Shown: positions 8,598 through 19,593, counted from the first letter of the stretch. The stretch: DNA of 64,000 nucleotides from Thioalkalivibrio sp. ALE31 (GCF_000377405.1 NZ_KB905023.1:248001-312000); one strand, 5' to 3'. Program-made: numbers and translations. Notes: generated from the letters alone by a model not told the origin.

Positions 8598-10502
8598 TCA
8601 GTCCTCGAGATAGGTGTAGCCGGTCAGGCCCTGTTCCAGCTCGGCCAGCAGCCGCCCGGCAGCCTCGCCACGCAGGCCGGCGGCGTCGATCTTGGCGCGG
8701 AAGGTGCGGCGCAGGTCATCCGGGGCAAAGTGCACATAGGAGAGCAGCTCGTCGACGGTATCGCCACGCTCCGGGTCCACCAGACGGTAGCCACCCTCGG
8801 GCAGCAGTTCCACGTTCACGGTGTCGGTGTCCCCGAACAGGTTGTGCAGATCGCCCAGGATCTCCTGGTAAGCGCCGACCAGGAAGATGCCGAGATAGTA
8901 CGGCTCGCGGTCGTTCCACGGGTGCAGGGCAAGCGTGGTGTGCGTGCCCTCGCGCTCCACGTAGTGCTCGATGTGGCCATCGGAGTCGCAGGTCAGGTCC
9001 TGCAATACCGCGCGCCGGGTCGGCCGCTCGTCCAGCCGGTGCAGCGGCATGATCGGGAAGATCTGGTTGATCGCCCAGGTGTCCGGGATCGACTGGAACA
9101 CGGAGAAGTTGCAGAACACCTTGTCCGCCAGCTTGTCGGTCAGTTCCGCGTGGATCTCTGCCGGCAGGGCCTCCGGTCGCGCCAGCAGGCGCTGGCACAG
9201 GGCGAAGTAGATTGCCTCGGCGCGGGCACGGTCGGCCAGCGACAGCATCCCGCGGGCAAAGCGCGCCTGCACCTCGGCCAGGCCATAGGCGGCATCGTGA
9301 TAGATCTCGGAGGCCGGGCGCTCGCCGTCCTCCAGCAAGGCGCGCATGGCGGCGATCTCGGGCAGCTCGCCATCCTCCGCGGGCGGGACATCGCCATCCC
9401 CCGGAGCCGGCTCGCAATCGATCACGTTGGTGATCAGCACTGCGTGGTGTGCGGTCAGGGCGCGGCCCGACTCGCTGAACACCTCCGGCATGACCAGACC
9501 CTGCTCCTCGCAGATGCGCTTGAGCGGGCGCAGGATGTTCAGCGCGTACTCCTCCACCGAATAGTTGATGGAGCACTCGTTGCGCGAACGCGAGCCCTCG
9601 TAGTCGATCCCCAGCCCGCCGCCGACATCCACCACCCGCAGGGCCGCACCGGCCTCGGTCAGCGCGGCGAAATAGCTGGCTGCCTCGCCCATGCCGTTCT
9701 GGATGTCGCGGATGTTCGCGATCTGCGAGCCCATGTGGAAGTGCAGCAGTTGCAGCCGGTCCAGCCAGCCAAGGCCGCGCAGGCGCTCGAGGATGCCCAG
9801 CACGTCCGCCGCGGACAGGCCGAACTTGGCCTTCTCGCCGCCGGTGTTCTGCCACTTGCCCTTGCCGATCGAGGCCAGGCGCACGCGCAGGCCCAGCAGC
9901 GGCTCGACCTGCATGGCCTCGGCCTGGCGGATCACCTCCTCCAGCTCGGAGGGCTTCTCGATCACGATGTACACGCGGTGCCCGAGTTGCCTCCCGATCA
10001 GCGCCAGGCGCACGTATTCGCGGTCCTTGTAACCGTTGCAGATGATCGCCGCACCCGGGCGCGACTGCGCCAGCACGGCCATCAGCTCCGGCTTGCTGCC
10101 GGCCTCCAGTCCCACACGCGGGGTCAGTCCCTCGGCATCCGGCTGATCGCCGGCCGCCAGGATCTGGTCCACCACGCTGCGCTGCTGGTTGACCTTGATC
10201 GGGTAGATCGCGGTGAACGCGCCTTCGTACTCCAGCTCGCGCGCGGCGGTATCGAAGGCCCGCGCCAGGCGGCGTACGCGCCCGTCCAGCACATCCTGGA
10301 ACCGCACCAGCACCGGCGGACCCACATGCTCCTCGCGCAGGCGGCCCGCCAGCTCGTACAGATCCACGCCGGGGTGCTCCGGCCAGTCCGCGCGGCGCAT
10401 CGCCACGTTGCCCGCGGCGTTCACCTCGAAGAAGCCACCGTTCCAGTGGTCGATCCCGTAGGTAGTGCGGGCCTCATCCAGATTCCAGGGCGTGACGGTC
10501 AT
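8598..10502 (-). CDS. speA: Biosynthetic arginine decarboxylase (PLP-dependent)
   Basis: A 634-residue fold-III (alanine-racemase-like) decarboxylase that converts arginine to agmatine, the first step of polyamine synthesis. The PLP lysine is Lys103 in AIYPIKVNQQ. HFHMGSQI and GGGLGIDYEGS (phosphate binding) and a C-terminal VFSESGRAL (specificity helix) are present. The start at 10502 is preferred over an in-frame TTG six codons earlier because a GGGA motif lies upstream of the ATG. It is followed by ycgL and diverges from speE, which also belongs to polyamine synthesis. Length is normal. Confidence 0.95.
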   Translation of the reverse strand: MTVTPWNLDEARTTYGIDHWNGGFFEVNAAGNVAMRRADWPEHPGVDLYELAGRLREEHVGPPVLVRFQDVLDGRVRRLARAFDTAARELEYEGAFTAIYPIKVNQQRSVVDQILAAGDQPDAEGLTPRVGLEAGSKPELMAVLAQSRPGAAIICNGYKDREYVRLALIGRQLGHRVYIVIEKPSELEEVIRQAEAMQVEPLLGLRVRLASIGKGKWQNTGGEKAKFGLSAADVLGILERLRGLGWLDRLQLLHFHMGSQIANIRDIQNGMGEAASYFAALTEAGAALRVVDVGGGLGIDYEGSRSRNECSINYSVEEYALNILRPLKRICEEQGLVMPEVFSESGRALTAHHAVLITNVIDCEPAPGDGDVPPAEDGELPEIAAMRALLEDGERPASEIYHDAAYGLAEVQARFARGMLSLADRARAEAIYFALCQRLLARPEALPAEIHAELTDKLADKVFCNFSVFQSIPDTWAINQIFPIMPLHRLDERPTRRAVLQDLTCDSDGHIEHYVEREGTHTTLALHPWNDREPYYLGIFLVGAYQEILGDLHNLFGDTDTVNVELLPEGGYRLVDPERGDTVDELLSYVHFAPDDLRRTFRAKIDAAGLRGEAAGRLLAELEQGLTGYTYLED

Positions 10503-10537
10503 GGTGTTCCCGGATTTCAAAAGCTAGGAAAGCCCCG

Positions 10538-10731
10538 TCATTGCGAGGAGCGAAGCGACGTGGCAATCGCCTTCATCTCCACCCGAACACCAGGGGCGAT
10601 CAGGGCAACCAAGCGCACTGCCCTCGTTCAGGAGATTACTCGCTACGCTCGCCCTTCGGGCCGGCCGGCGGCCGTTCAACGCAGCTTCGCTGCTTTTGTA
10701 CGTCGTCGCCTACGGCTCCTCGCAATGACGA
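10538..10731. repeat. Inverted pair of ATTGCGAGGAGCGAAGCGAC-type repeats between speA and speE
   Basis: GTCATTGCGAGGAGCGAAGC at 10538 is matched in inverse orientation by GGCTCCTCGCAATGAC at about 10715-10730. This is the widespread bacterial GTCATTGCGAGGAGC palindromic repeat. The interior holds smaller hairpins such as GCAGCTTCGCTGC-type. The 314-bp speA-speE gap contains no gene; the speE promoter must lie in or beside the repeat. Confidence 0.8.
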
Positions 10732-10816
10732 GAAGAACAGAGTTGCCCGCAGGATACAGGGCACTATCATAGCGGCGCATCATACCGTCCACCGCACCGG
10801 CAAGGGGAGCCGCCCA

Positions 10817-11668
10817 ATGGCACTCGACAACAACTGGTTCAGCGAACCGCACGAAGACATGGCGCTGTCCCTGCGCATCAAACAGAAGCTGCACGAGGAA
10901 CAGACCCCGTACCAGAAGATCGAGATCTACGAGACCGAGGCCTTCGGCAACCTGATGGTGATCGACGACTGCGTGATGCTCACCGGCCGCGACAACTTTA
11001 TCTACCACGAGATGATGTCGCACCCGGTGCTGTACTCGCACAGCGCCCCGAAGAACGTGGTCATCATCGGCGGCGGCGATTGCGGCACCCTGCGCGAGGT
11101 GCTCAAGCACGACGAAGTCGAGCACGCCGTACAGGTGGATATCGACGAGCGCGTCACCCGCCTGTCCGAGCAGTACTTCCCGGAGCTGTGCGACGCCAAC
11201 AACGACCCGCGCGCCGAACTGCTGTTCGACGACGGCGTGCAGTACCTGAAGGACGCCGCCCCCGGCTCCATCGACGTGATCATTGTCGACTCCACCGATC
11301 CGGTCGGCCCGGCCGAGGGCCTGTTCTCCACCGCGTTCTACAAGGACTGCGTGAAGGCCCTGGGCCCGGACGGCCTGCTGGTGCAGCAAAGCGAATCGCC
11401 GCTACTGCACACCGACAGCATCATCCGCCCGATGCACGACAGCCTGCGCGCGGCGAACTTCATCGACGCCCTGACCCTGCACTTCCCCCAGGCCACCTAC
11501 CCCTCCGGCTGGTGGACCTGCACCATCGCCGCGAAGGACTGCCCGGTGTCCTTCCTGCGCGAAGAGGCCGCCGAAGAGCTGCCGTTTATCACGCACTACT
11601 ACAACGCCGCGATCCACCGCGCCGCTGGTGCCACCCCGGAGTTCTTCCGTCGCAAGCTGTTCGCCTGA
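10817..11668 (+). CDS. speE: Spermidine synthase (polyamine aminopropyltransferase)
   Basis: A 283-residue enzyme from the ATG at 10817 (AAGGGGAG upstream). It transfers aminopropyl from decarboxylated SAM to putrescine. Visible motifs: the N-terminal beta domain EAFGNLMVIDDCVMLTGRDN, SAM-binding IIGGGDCGTLREVLKH, the acidic VDIDERV, and the catalytic region VDSTDPVGPAEGLF. Length agrees with the family. It diverges from speA, giving a local polyamine locus. Longer in-frame starts upstream run through the repeat and are rejected. Confidence 0.95.
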   Translation: MALDNNWFSEPHEDMALSLRIKQKLHEEQTPYQKIEIYETEAFGNLMVIDDCVMLTGRDNFIYHEMMSHPVLYSHSAPKNVVIIGGGDCGTLREVLKHDEVEHAVQVDIDERVTRLSEQYFPELCDANNDPRAELLFDDGVQYLKDAAPGSIDVIIVDSTDPVGPAEGLFSTAFYKDCVKALGPDGLLVQQSESPLLHTDSIIRPMHDSLRAANFIDALTLHFPQATYPSGWWTCTIAAKDCPVSFLREEAAEELPFITHYYNAAIHRAAGATPEFFRRKLFA

Positions 11669-11698
11669 TCGCGCGCCAGCGCCGGGGCCACCTACAGA

Positions 11699-11731
11699 GA
11701 TCGTCACGGCGCTGCGCGCCTCGCGATGACG
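11699..11731. repeat. Short palindromic repeat after speE
   Basis: CGTCA (11702-11706) and TGACG (11727-11731) close a GC-rich hairpin (CGGCGCTGCGCGCC). It resembles the intergenic palindrome near 34071-34107. No T run follows, so it is not a convincing terminator. Confidence 0.5.
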
Positions 11732-11821
11732 GGCACCACAAACGCCGCAGGGTGCATTGAGCGCATGCAGAATGTACCCATCCGGGCGTTTGCTTGCTGG
11801 CAATTCGGACGCGCGCCACCA

Positions 11822-11839
11822 TTGCTACATTTGTAGCAA
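11822..11839 (+). promoter_or_regulatory. 18-bp perfect palindrome, probable antitoxin operator
   Basis: TTGCTACATTTGTAGCAA is two 8-bp arms around TT. It ends just before the AAAAGGAGCAGGCG ribosome site of the following antitoxin gene. Location and symmetry fit autorepression by the antitoxin or toxin-antitoxin complex. Confidence 0.75.
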
Positions 11840-11851
11840 AAGGAGCAGGCG

Positions 11852-12079
11852 ATGAGTTTGCCCGTCCGCATTGATGAAACGCTCTACCAGCAGGCTCGCG
11901 CCCACGCGAAGGCCGAGCACCGAACCATCGCCGGCCAGATCGAGTTCTGGGCCGAGGTCGGGCGTACCGCCATGGACAACCCCGACCTGCCCATCGACTT
12001 CATCTGTGAACTCCTGATCGCGCGGGCCGAGGGCCGGGAGCTGGCCACGCCATTTACTCCCGAGGGCCAGCGCGACTGA
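11852..12079 (+). CDS. ParD-like antitoxin
   Basis: A 75-residue protein, MSLPVRIDETLYQQARAHAK then AEHRTIAGQIEFWAEVGR, of the 'TA system antitoxin ParD-like' type in which an RHH-like N-terminus binds DNA. A strong ribosome site (AAAGGAG) precedes the ATG. The stop overlaps the toxin start by one base (TGATG). The perfect palindrome 13 bp upstream is its likely operator. Confidence 0.8.
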   Translation: MSLPVRIDETLYQQARAHAKAEHRTIAGQIEFWAEVGRTAMDNPDLPIDFICELLIARAEGRELATPFTPEGQRD

Positions 12080-12363
12080 TGACTACAGGCGTGGAGGTGC
12101 TGCAAAGCACCCAATTCCGACGGGCTTACAAGCGCCTGCACCCCGCCCAGAAGGCCGACGTGGACGATGCAGTCGCCGAGATCATCCGCGACCCCGAGCT
12201 GGGCACCAGCGAGAAAGGGGATCTGGCGGGGGTCATGGTTTACAAGTTCAAGTCACGCGGGCAACTGATGCTGCTCGCCTATGAGTACGATCCCCGCACG
12301 CGCCACCTGCTCCTGCTGGGCACACACGAGAACTTCTACCGGGATCTGAAATGCGGGCCATAA
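12079..12363 (+). CDS. RelE/ParE-superfamily toxin
   Basis: A 94-residue protein with the RelE/ParE fold pattern: an N-terminal strand (VEVLQSTQFRRAYKRLH), two helices (KADVDDAVAEIIRDPELG), and C-terminal strands VYKFKSRGQLMLLAYEY and HLLLLGTHENFYRDL. ENFYRDLK resembles RelE-type rather than gyrase-targeting ParE toxins, so mRNA cleavage is more likely, but this is inference. Translation is coupled to the upstream antitoxin. Confidence 0.8.
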   Translation: MTTGVEVLQSTQFRRAYKRLHPAQKADVDDAVAEIIRDPELGTSEKGDLAGVMVYKFKSRGQLMLLAYEYDPRTRHLLLLGTHENFYRDLKCGP

Positions 12364-12429
12364 GTCAGCCCGCAGTCCGCGCGCCCCAATCCGCCCGATG
12401 CTCCAGCATGGGGCGGCCGCCCTGTCTTT

Positions 12430-12454
12430 GTGCGCCCACGCAGGCCTGGCGCAC
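12430..12454 (+). promoter_or_regulatory. Inverted repeat upstream of hupE-ure promoter
   Basis: GTGCGCC (12430-12436) and GGCGCAC (12448-12454) form a perfect 7-bp dyad with an 11-bp spacer, centred about 113 bp before the predicted sigma-54 start. It is a candidate enhancer. The spacer differs from a canonical NtrC box, so the binding protein is uncertain. Confidence 0.45.
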
Positions 12455-12529
12455 CATGCTGAGGCATCCACGGATCCACCCGCACTGCCTCCATCCGGCC
12501 CCAGCCCCGCAAACCGCTGTCCCACCTGA

Positions 12530-12545
12530 TGGCACGGATCCTGCT
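12530..12545 (+). promoter_or_regulatory. Sigma-54 (-24/-12) promoter of hupE-ureDABCEFG
   Basis: TGGCAC-GGATC-CTGCT: perfect -24 element, exact 12-bp GG-to-GC spacing, and a -12 element one base from TTGCT. The predicted start near 12556 gives a leader of about 49 nt to the hupE ATG. Confidence 0.75.
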
Positions 12546-12604
12546 CCGGCTTGATACAAGCCTCGCTGTTATTGCGTTCTGCCAGTCCCTGAACAAGGAG
12601 CCCC

Positions 12605-13189
12605 ATGATGTATGGCCGCTGGATTGCGTTATTGATCCTGTTTTTTACCCCCTCGATTGCCTTGGCCCATCCCGGCCACGACCACGCCGGGCTGGGTGCC
12701 GGTTTCCTGCACCCGCTGTCGGGTCTGGACCATCTGCTGGTGCTGCTCGGCATCGGCTTCTGGGCCGCGCGCTCCGGCCTTGCCCGCGGCAGCCTGGCGG
12801 CCGGGGCCGCGGTGCTGGCGGCACTGGCGGGCGGGTTTGCCCTTGGACTCGCGCAGGGCCCGCTGCCGGTGATCGAGTTCGGGATCGTGGCCTCGGTACT
12901 ACTGACCGGACTGCTGGTGTTCTTCGGCGCCCGCCTGCCGGTCGCGTTCACCGCGGCCATCGCGGCCGGGTTTGCCGTGCTGCACGGGTTTGCGCATGGC
13001 GCCGAGATGGCGGCCGGCTTGTCGGCGGTCGCGTTTCTGAGCGGTTTCCTGGTGGCCAGCAGCATACTTCTCGCCGCCGGTGCCGGGCTTGCGGTACTGA
13101 CGCGCGGTGCGGCGCTGGAACGCCCGACCCGCCGGGCCGCTGGCGGCGTCCTGGTCGTGGCCAGCGTGTACCTTCTGATCGTGGTGTGA
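12605..13189 (+). CDS. hupE: HupE/UreJ-family nickel permease
   Basis: A 194-residue membrane protein with a signal-like first segment (LIALLILFFTPSIALA or similar), then the family signature HPGHDHAGLGAGFLHPLSGL followed by DHLLVLLGIGF, and five or six further hydrophobic segments. His and Asp residues in the signature are thought to bind nickel. It is the first gene of the urease operon, 4 bp before ureD, so it probably supplies Ni2+ to urease. AAGGAG lies 4 nt before the ATG at 12605 and 7 nt before a second ATG at 12608, which may be the true start. Confidence 0.88.
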   Translation: MMYGRWIALLILFFTPSIALAHPGHDHAGLGAGFLHPLSGLDHLLVLLGIGFWAARSGLARGSLAAGAAVLAALAGGFALGLAQGPLPVIEFGIVASVLLTGLLVFFGARLPVAFTAAIAAGFAVLHGFAHGAEMAAGLSAVAFLSGFLVASSILLAAGAGLAVLTRGAALERPTRRAAGGVLVVASVYLLIVV

Positions 13190-13193
13190 CCGG

Positions 13194-14057
13194 GTGGACA
13201 TCGCCCCCGTCGATCTGACCGGCGCACACCAGGCCGCGCCGGATAGCGGCTGGCTCGGACGCCTGGAACTGGGGTACGCCCCGCGTGGCGGCCGCACCAT
13301 CCTGGCGCGCCGGCGGCACCAGGGGCCGTTGCTGGTGCAACGCAGCTTTCACCCGGAGGGGCCGGTCTGCCACAGCTATGTGATCCACCCGCCCGGAGGC
13401 GTGGCGGGTGGCGACCGACTGCAGATGGAGGTGACCCTGGCGCCCGACAGCCAGGCCCTGCTGACGACCCCGGCAGCCGCGAAGTTCTACCGTACCCGCC
13501 AGGCCAGCGCCCGCCAGGAACAGGGGTTCACGGTGGGCCCCGGGGCGAGCCTGGAATTCCTGCCGATGGAGACCATCCTGCACGGACAGTCCCGGGTCCG
13601 GCTGCATAACCGCTTCCATCTGGCACGCAGTGCCCGCCTGTGCACCTGGGATGTGCTGTGCCTGGGCCGCCCGGGACACGGCGACCACTACGCGGGGGGT
13701 GCCTGCCTCCAGGATCTGTGGATCGAACGCGACGGCGCACCGCTGCTGCACGACCGCCTGAACCTGGAGCATGGCGACCCGCTGCTGACCCGCCCCTGGG
13801 GCCTGGACGGACATCCGGTCCTCGGCAACCTGGTCGCGACCCCGGCGCCGGATGGGATCGAGCAGGCCCTGCGCGACCACCTCGGCACCCTGGAGAGCCT
13901 GCGCGTCGGCGTCTCGCGAATCGGGGACGTGCTGGTGCTGCGCTGCCTGGGCCCCGGGGCAGAGGCCATACGCATGCTGCTGCAGCGCGCCTGGCGCTTC
14001 CTGCGCGAGCCGGTGATCGGGCGCGCGCCCTGCGACCCCCGGATCTGGACCACCTGA
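13194..14057 (+). CDS. ureD: Urease accessory protein UreD (UreH)
   Basis: A 287-residue protein starting at a GTG 4 bp after hupE. Family features: LELGYAPRGGRTILARRRHQ, QRSFHPEGPVCHSYVIHPPG, GGVAGGD, TTPAAAKFYRT and FLPMETILHG. UreD is the scaffold that binds apo-urease and, with UreF and UreG, delivers nickel through an internal tunnel. Full length. Its place before ureA is the common bacterial order. Confidence 0.93.
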   Translation: MDIAPVDLTGAHQAAPDSGWLGRLELGYAPRGGRTILARRRHQGPLLVQRSFHPEGPVCHSYVIHPPGGVAGGDRLQMEVTLAPDSQALLTTPAAAKFYRTRQASARQEQGFTVGPGASLEFLPMETILHGQSRVRLHNRFHLARSARLCTWDVLCLGRPGHGDHYAGGACLQDLWIERDGAPLLHDRLNLEHGDPLLTRPWGLDGHPVLGNLVATPAPDGIEQALRDHLGTLESLRVGVSRIGDVLVLRCLGPGAEAIRMLLQRAWRFLREPVIGRAPCDPRIWTT

Positions 14058-14072
14058 ATCATCGAGAGAACC

Positions 14073-14375
14073 ATGGAACTGACCCCACGCGAAAAGGACA
14101 AGCTGCTCCTGTTTACCGCCGCCCTGCTGGCTGAACGGCGTCAGGCGCGCGGACTGAAGCTCAACTACCCGGAGGCCATGGCGCTGATCTCGGCCACGTT
14201 GCTGGAAGGCGCGCGCGACGGACGTTCGGTGGCCGAGCTGATGAGCCTGGGCGGCGAGGTCCTGACCCGTGACGACGTGCTGGACGGTGTGCCAGAGATG
14301 ATCCCGGAGGTCCAGGTCGAGGCGACCTTCCCGGACGGCGTGAAGCTGGTCACCGTCCACGAACCGATCCGCTAG
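14073..14375 (+). CDS. ureA: Urease gamma subunit
   Basis: A 100-residue UreA with the family pattern [48 protein letters not shown] and a C-terminal [15 protein letters not shown]. It forms the (gamma-beta-alpha)3 holoenzyme with UreB and UreC, here as separate polypeptides rather than a fusion. Spacing to ureB is 14 bp with a ribosome site. Confidence 0.97.
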   Translation: MELTPREKDKLLLFTAALLAERRQARGLKLNYPEAMALISATLLEGARDGRSVAELMSLGGEVLTRDDVLDGVPEMIPEVQVEATFPDGVKLVTVHEPIR

Positions 14376-14389
14376 AACAAGGAACAAGC

Positions 14390-14706
14390 ATGATCCCCGG
14401 CGAACTGCTGCCCGCAGACGGCGACATCACCCTGAACGCCGACCGCGACACCCTCACCCTGGAGGTGACGAACAGTGGTGACCGGCCGATCCAGGTCGGC
14501 TCCCACTATCACTTCTTCGAGACCAACAACGCCCTGCACTTTGACCGCGCAGCGGCGCGCGGCTTTCGCCTGGACATCCCGGCCGGCACCGCCGTGCGCT
14601 TCGAGCCCGGCCAGAGCCGGACCGTACGGCTGGCGGCCTATACGGGCGAGCGCCGGGTATTCGGCTTCCAGGGCCGGGTCAGCGGGCCACTGGACGGAGC
14701 TGCGAC

Positions 14707-14710
<4 letters not shown>
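14390..14710 (+). CDS. ureB: Urease beta subunit
   Basis: A 106-residue Ure[39 protein letters not shown] and a C-terminal [16 protein letters not shown]. It packs on UreC in the cytosolic holoenzyme. The stop overlaps the ureC start by 4 bp (ATGA), implying translational coupling and balanced subunits. Confidence 0.97.
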
Positions 14711-16413
<1,703 letters not shown>

Positions 16414-16421
16414 GGCCCGCC

Positions 16422-16886
16422 ATGCTGCACCTGACCGAACATGCAGAAACCGCCGGCGCACCCGTGATCGGCACCCTGAACCTGCCGATCGAGACACGCG
16501 TGAAAAGCCGCTTTCGCGCTACGCTCGACAATGGGACCGAGGTGGGGGTCTTCCTGGAGCGCGGCGGCATGCTGCGCGACGGCAGTGCCCTGCGCGCGGA
16601 CAGTGGCGAGTGGGTTGCGGTGCGCGCCGCTCCGGAACCGGTCAGCACCGTGCATTGCGAGGATCCCCTGCTGCTGTCCCGCGCCGCCTATCACCTGGGC
16701 AACCGGCATGTAGCCCTGCAGATTGGCCCGGGCCTGCTGCGTTACCTGCACGATCACGTGCTGGACGACATGCTGCGGGGCATCGGACTCGATCCGATGT
16801 TCGAAAACGCCCCGTTCGAGCCGGAGGCGGGTGCCTACGGGCACGGCCATGCGCACGGTGGCCACGGCCATGGCCACTCGCACTGA
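16422..16886 (+). CDS. ureE: Urease nickel metallochaperone UreE
   Basis: 154 residues from the ATG at 16422, 8 bp after ureC. The N-terminal peptide-binding domain ([20 protein letters not shown]) and central metal domain ([14 protein letters not shown], with the conserved His) are followed by a His-rich tail, [15 protein letters not shown], which would store or buffer Ni2+. UreE passes nickel to UreG. The last 17 bp overlap the ureF start. Confidence 0.93.
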   Translation: MLHLTEHAETAGAPVIGTLNLPIETRVKSRFRATLDNGTEVGVFLERGGMLRDGSALRADSGEWVAVRAAPEPVSTVHCEDPLLLSRAAYHLGNRHVALQIGPGLLRYLHDHVLDDMLRGIGLDPMFENAPFEPEAGAYGHGHAHGGHGHGHSH

Positions 16887-17586
16887 TCTAGGCCTGACGG
16901 ACCCGGGCCTGACAGACCCCGGTCTGGCCCGGCGACGGCTCTGGCAACTCCTCAGCCCCGCGCTTCCGGTCGGTGCGTACAGCTACTCCGGCGGACTGGA
17001 ATGGGCCATCGAGGCCGGCTGGGTACAAGACGAGGCCGCGGTCGCCGACTGGCTGCAAGGCCAGCTCGACCACACCCTGAGTCGGGTCGACATCCCCATG
17101 CTGCAACGCCTCCACCAAGCATGGCAGACCCAGGACCTCGACGCAGTCGCCCGGCTGAGCGCCTGGCTGAGCGCCAGTCGCGAGACCCGCGAACTGCGGG
17201 ACGAGGATCGCCAGCTGGGTCAGGCGCTGGCGCGCCTGCTGACCGAACTGGAGCTGCCCGAAGCCGAGCCCTGGACCCGCGATCCCGAGGCGACCTGGGC
17301 CACGCTGCTGGCGCTGGCGCTCGCGCGCTGGGATATCGCCATCGGGGAGGGCGCCGAGGCCTGCCTCTGGGCCTGGTGCGAGAACCAGGTGGCGGCCGCC
17401 ATCAAGCTGGTCCCGCTGGGCCAGACCGCCGGTCAGCGGCTGCTCTACCAACTGGCCTCGACGATCGGCGCAGCGGCTCGTGCCGGGCTCGACCGCGAGG
17501 ACTTCGGGATCGGCGGCACCGCCCCGGGTGTCGCAATCGCCAGCGCACTGCACGAAACCCAGTATTCACGCCTGTTCCGCAGCTAG
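16870..17586 (+). CDS. ureF: Urease accessory protein UreF
   Basis: 238 residues if the ATG at 16870 is used. It lies inside the His-codon end of ureE (17-bp overlap). The core, [20 protein letters not shown] then EWAIEAGWV, is diagnostic. UreF bridges UreD and UreG during nickel insertion. The N-terminus contains a three-fold GL(T)DPGL-type repeat ([14 protein letters not shown]) encoded by near-repeated DNA, which is unusual and probably disordered. Confidence 0.92.
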   Translation: MATRTDLGLTDPGLTDPGLARRRLWQLLSPALPVGAYSYSGGLEWAIEAGWVQDEAAVADWLQGQLDHTLSRVDIPMLQRLHQAWQTQDLDAVARLSAWLSASRETRELRDEDRQLGQALARLLTELELPEAEPWTRDPEATWATLLALALARWDIAIGEGAEACLWAWCENQVAAAIKLVPLGQTAGQRLLYQLASTIGAAARAGLDREDFGIGGTAPGVAIASALHETQYSRLFRS

Positions 17587-17609
17587 GAACCCATCATCAG
17601 GAGAATCCC

Positions 17610-18242
<633 letters not shown>

Positions 18243-18265
18243 GGCGCGCCCCGCAGCGCCCAAAC

Positions 18266-18327
18266 GAGACAGCTCCGCTTCGCCTGCGAGGCAGTCTCTA
18301 TGGGGGGTTAGATCACGCAGCCCCCCA
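18266..18327 (+). terminator. Possible terminator hairpins after ureG
   Basis: Two hairpins follow ureG: GAGAC (18266) / GTCTC (18298) and TGGGGGG (18301) / CCCCCCA (18327). Neither has a clear T run, so they may only slow or stabilise transcripts. Confidence 0.35.
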
Positions 18328-18351
18328 AGCGGCGAGGAGTTGGCAATGCCC

Positions 18352-18377
18352 GATCGGCGAGAGGGCTCGCCTCCTAC
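18352..18377. repeat. 26-bp palindromic repeat, copy 2 (overlaps amiB stop)
   Basis: Identical to 4526-4551. The last bases (CTA at 18374-18376) are the complement of the amiB TAG stop, so the repeat forms the end of that gene. Confidence 0.85.
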
Positions 18378-19498
18378 GCGTTGGCGGGCGCGTGTCCGAG
18401 GCGACGGAAGCTGACCGTGTCGCGACCGGGCATCGCCTCCAGGACCCGTGGCTCTGAGTCAGGATTGGGCGTGACCAGCAGATATTCCGCTAGCGGGGCC
18501 TCGACGACATGGCGCATGGCGCGACGCATGGCCCGAGCCCCGAATTTGCGGTCGTATCCCGCCTCGCGCACCTGGCGATGCACCGCCTCGGTCAGCCGCA
18601 GCTCCACCCGGTGTTTCTCCAGACGTCGATTCAGGCGCGCCAACTCGAGGTCCACCAGCTCGTTCAGGGTATCGCCATCCAGCCACTGGAACACCGAGAT
18701 ACTGTCGATGCGGTTGACGAACTCCGGCGCGAAGCGGCCCAGCAGTTCGCGCTCAACCAGCCGGTACTGGCGCTGCCGCTGTGGGCCGCGCGAACGCCAG
18801 CGCCCGAGCCAGCCCTGACGCCGTTCCGCGTCCTGCTGCAGGCGGCGGGCGCCGAGGTTGCTGGTCATAAACACCAGTGTGTTGCGGAAGCTGTAGGTAC
18901 GCTCCCCTGACGCCGTAGTCAGAAGGCCGTTGTCGAACACGTTGAGCAACGCCTCCACGACCTCGTCGGAGGCCTTCTCCAGTTCGTCGAACAGGACAAT
19001 ACCGGGCTTGCGCAAGCTGCCCTCGATAAGTTCCTGGTCGAGCAGCGTCGTGCCCTCCCTGCTACCTACGTAACCCGGTGGGGCCCCAGTCAAAGCAGCC
19101 GCGTAGTGCTCCTGAGAAAGGGTGTTCATGTCGACCCGACAGAACGCCTCGGCATCACCGTGCAGAGCCCGCGCAAGCGCGCGCACGATTTCGGTCTTGC
19201 CGACCCCTGTCGGGCCCAGGAACAACGCGGTATGCAACGGCCGGTGCGGGTCGGAGATATCGGCCCGCACGATCCGGAGCATGCGTTCGACAGCCGCGAC
19301 GGCATCGTCCTGGCCCAGGATCTCCCGGCGAATCGCAGACATGATCGCGTCCACGTCGAAGCGATAGCGGCTTTCGATCCCGCCGCCCTCTCCTGTGGCC
19401 ACGGAGGCGCCGCTGCGATCCCTTCCCGCATCGATCCGGCGCTCTGTCTCCATCAGTCGGCGTTCGGTATCCGCAAGACGGTCATTAATAAATGGCAT
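18374..19498 (-). CDS. amiB: AmiB-type AAA+ ATPase linked to amidase
   Basis: 374 residues with one AAA+ module of the ClpA/B second-domain type. Walker A is LGPTGVGKTEI (about residues 95-102), Walker B is GIVLFDELEKA (near 170), sensor-1 is TSNLGAR, the arginine finger lies in GRFAPEFVNRID, and a D2-small domain (YDRKFGARAMRRAMRHVV) follows. The first 40 residues are a charged, possibly coiled segment. Size and position just after amiE match amiB of the Pseudomonas amiEBCRS operon. Its role there is unclear; it may act as a chaperone in amidase production. A hairpin separates it from amiE. Confidence 0.8.
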   Translation of the reverse strand: MPFINDRLADTERRLMETERRIDAGRDRSGASVATGEGGGIESRYRFDVDAIMSAIRREILGQDDAVAAVERMLRIVRADISDPHRPLHTALFLGPTGVGKTEIVRALARALHGDAEAFCRVDMNTLSQEHYAAALTGAPPGYVGSREGTTLLDQELIEGSLRKPGIVLFDELEKASDEVVEALLNVFDNGLLTTASGERTYSFRNTLVFMTSNLGARRLQQDAERRQGWLGRWRSRGPQRQRQYRLVERELLGRFAPEFVNRIDSISVFQWLDGDTLNELVDLELARLNRRLEKHRVELRLTEAVHRQVREAGYDRKFGARAMRRAMRHVVEAPLAEYLLVTPNPDSEPRVLEAMPGRDTVSFRRLGHAPANA

Positions 19499-19530
19499 TA
19501 CCTCAGCCTTTCAGGCTATACAAAAGATTA

Positions 19531-19554
19531 CCGGTCCTCCTCGGGGAGGACCGG
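19531..19554 (-). terminator. Hairpin between amiE and amiB
   Basis: CCGGTCCTCC (19531-19540) / GGAGGACCGG (19545-19554) is a perfect 10-bp stem with a 4-nt loop. On the minus strand it is followed by TAATCTTTT. A partial terminator would lower amiB relative to amiE. Confidence 0.7.
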
Positions 19555-19593
19555 CATCCATCACACTGCCTGTACAAGCGGGAAATCCTGCGA

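Noticed and set aside
8592-10772. Long open frame on the plus strand opposite speA
   Set aside because: Same GC-driven antisense effect; speA is full length and convincing.
10541-10816. N-terminal extension of speE
   Set aside because: The extra 92 codons run through the repeat between speA and speE and have no similarity to the family; the ATG at 10817 has a ribosome site and gives the standard length.
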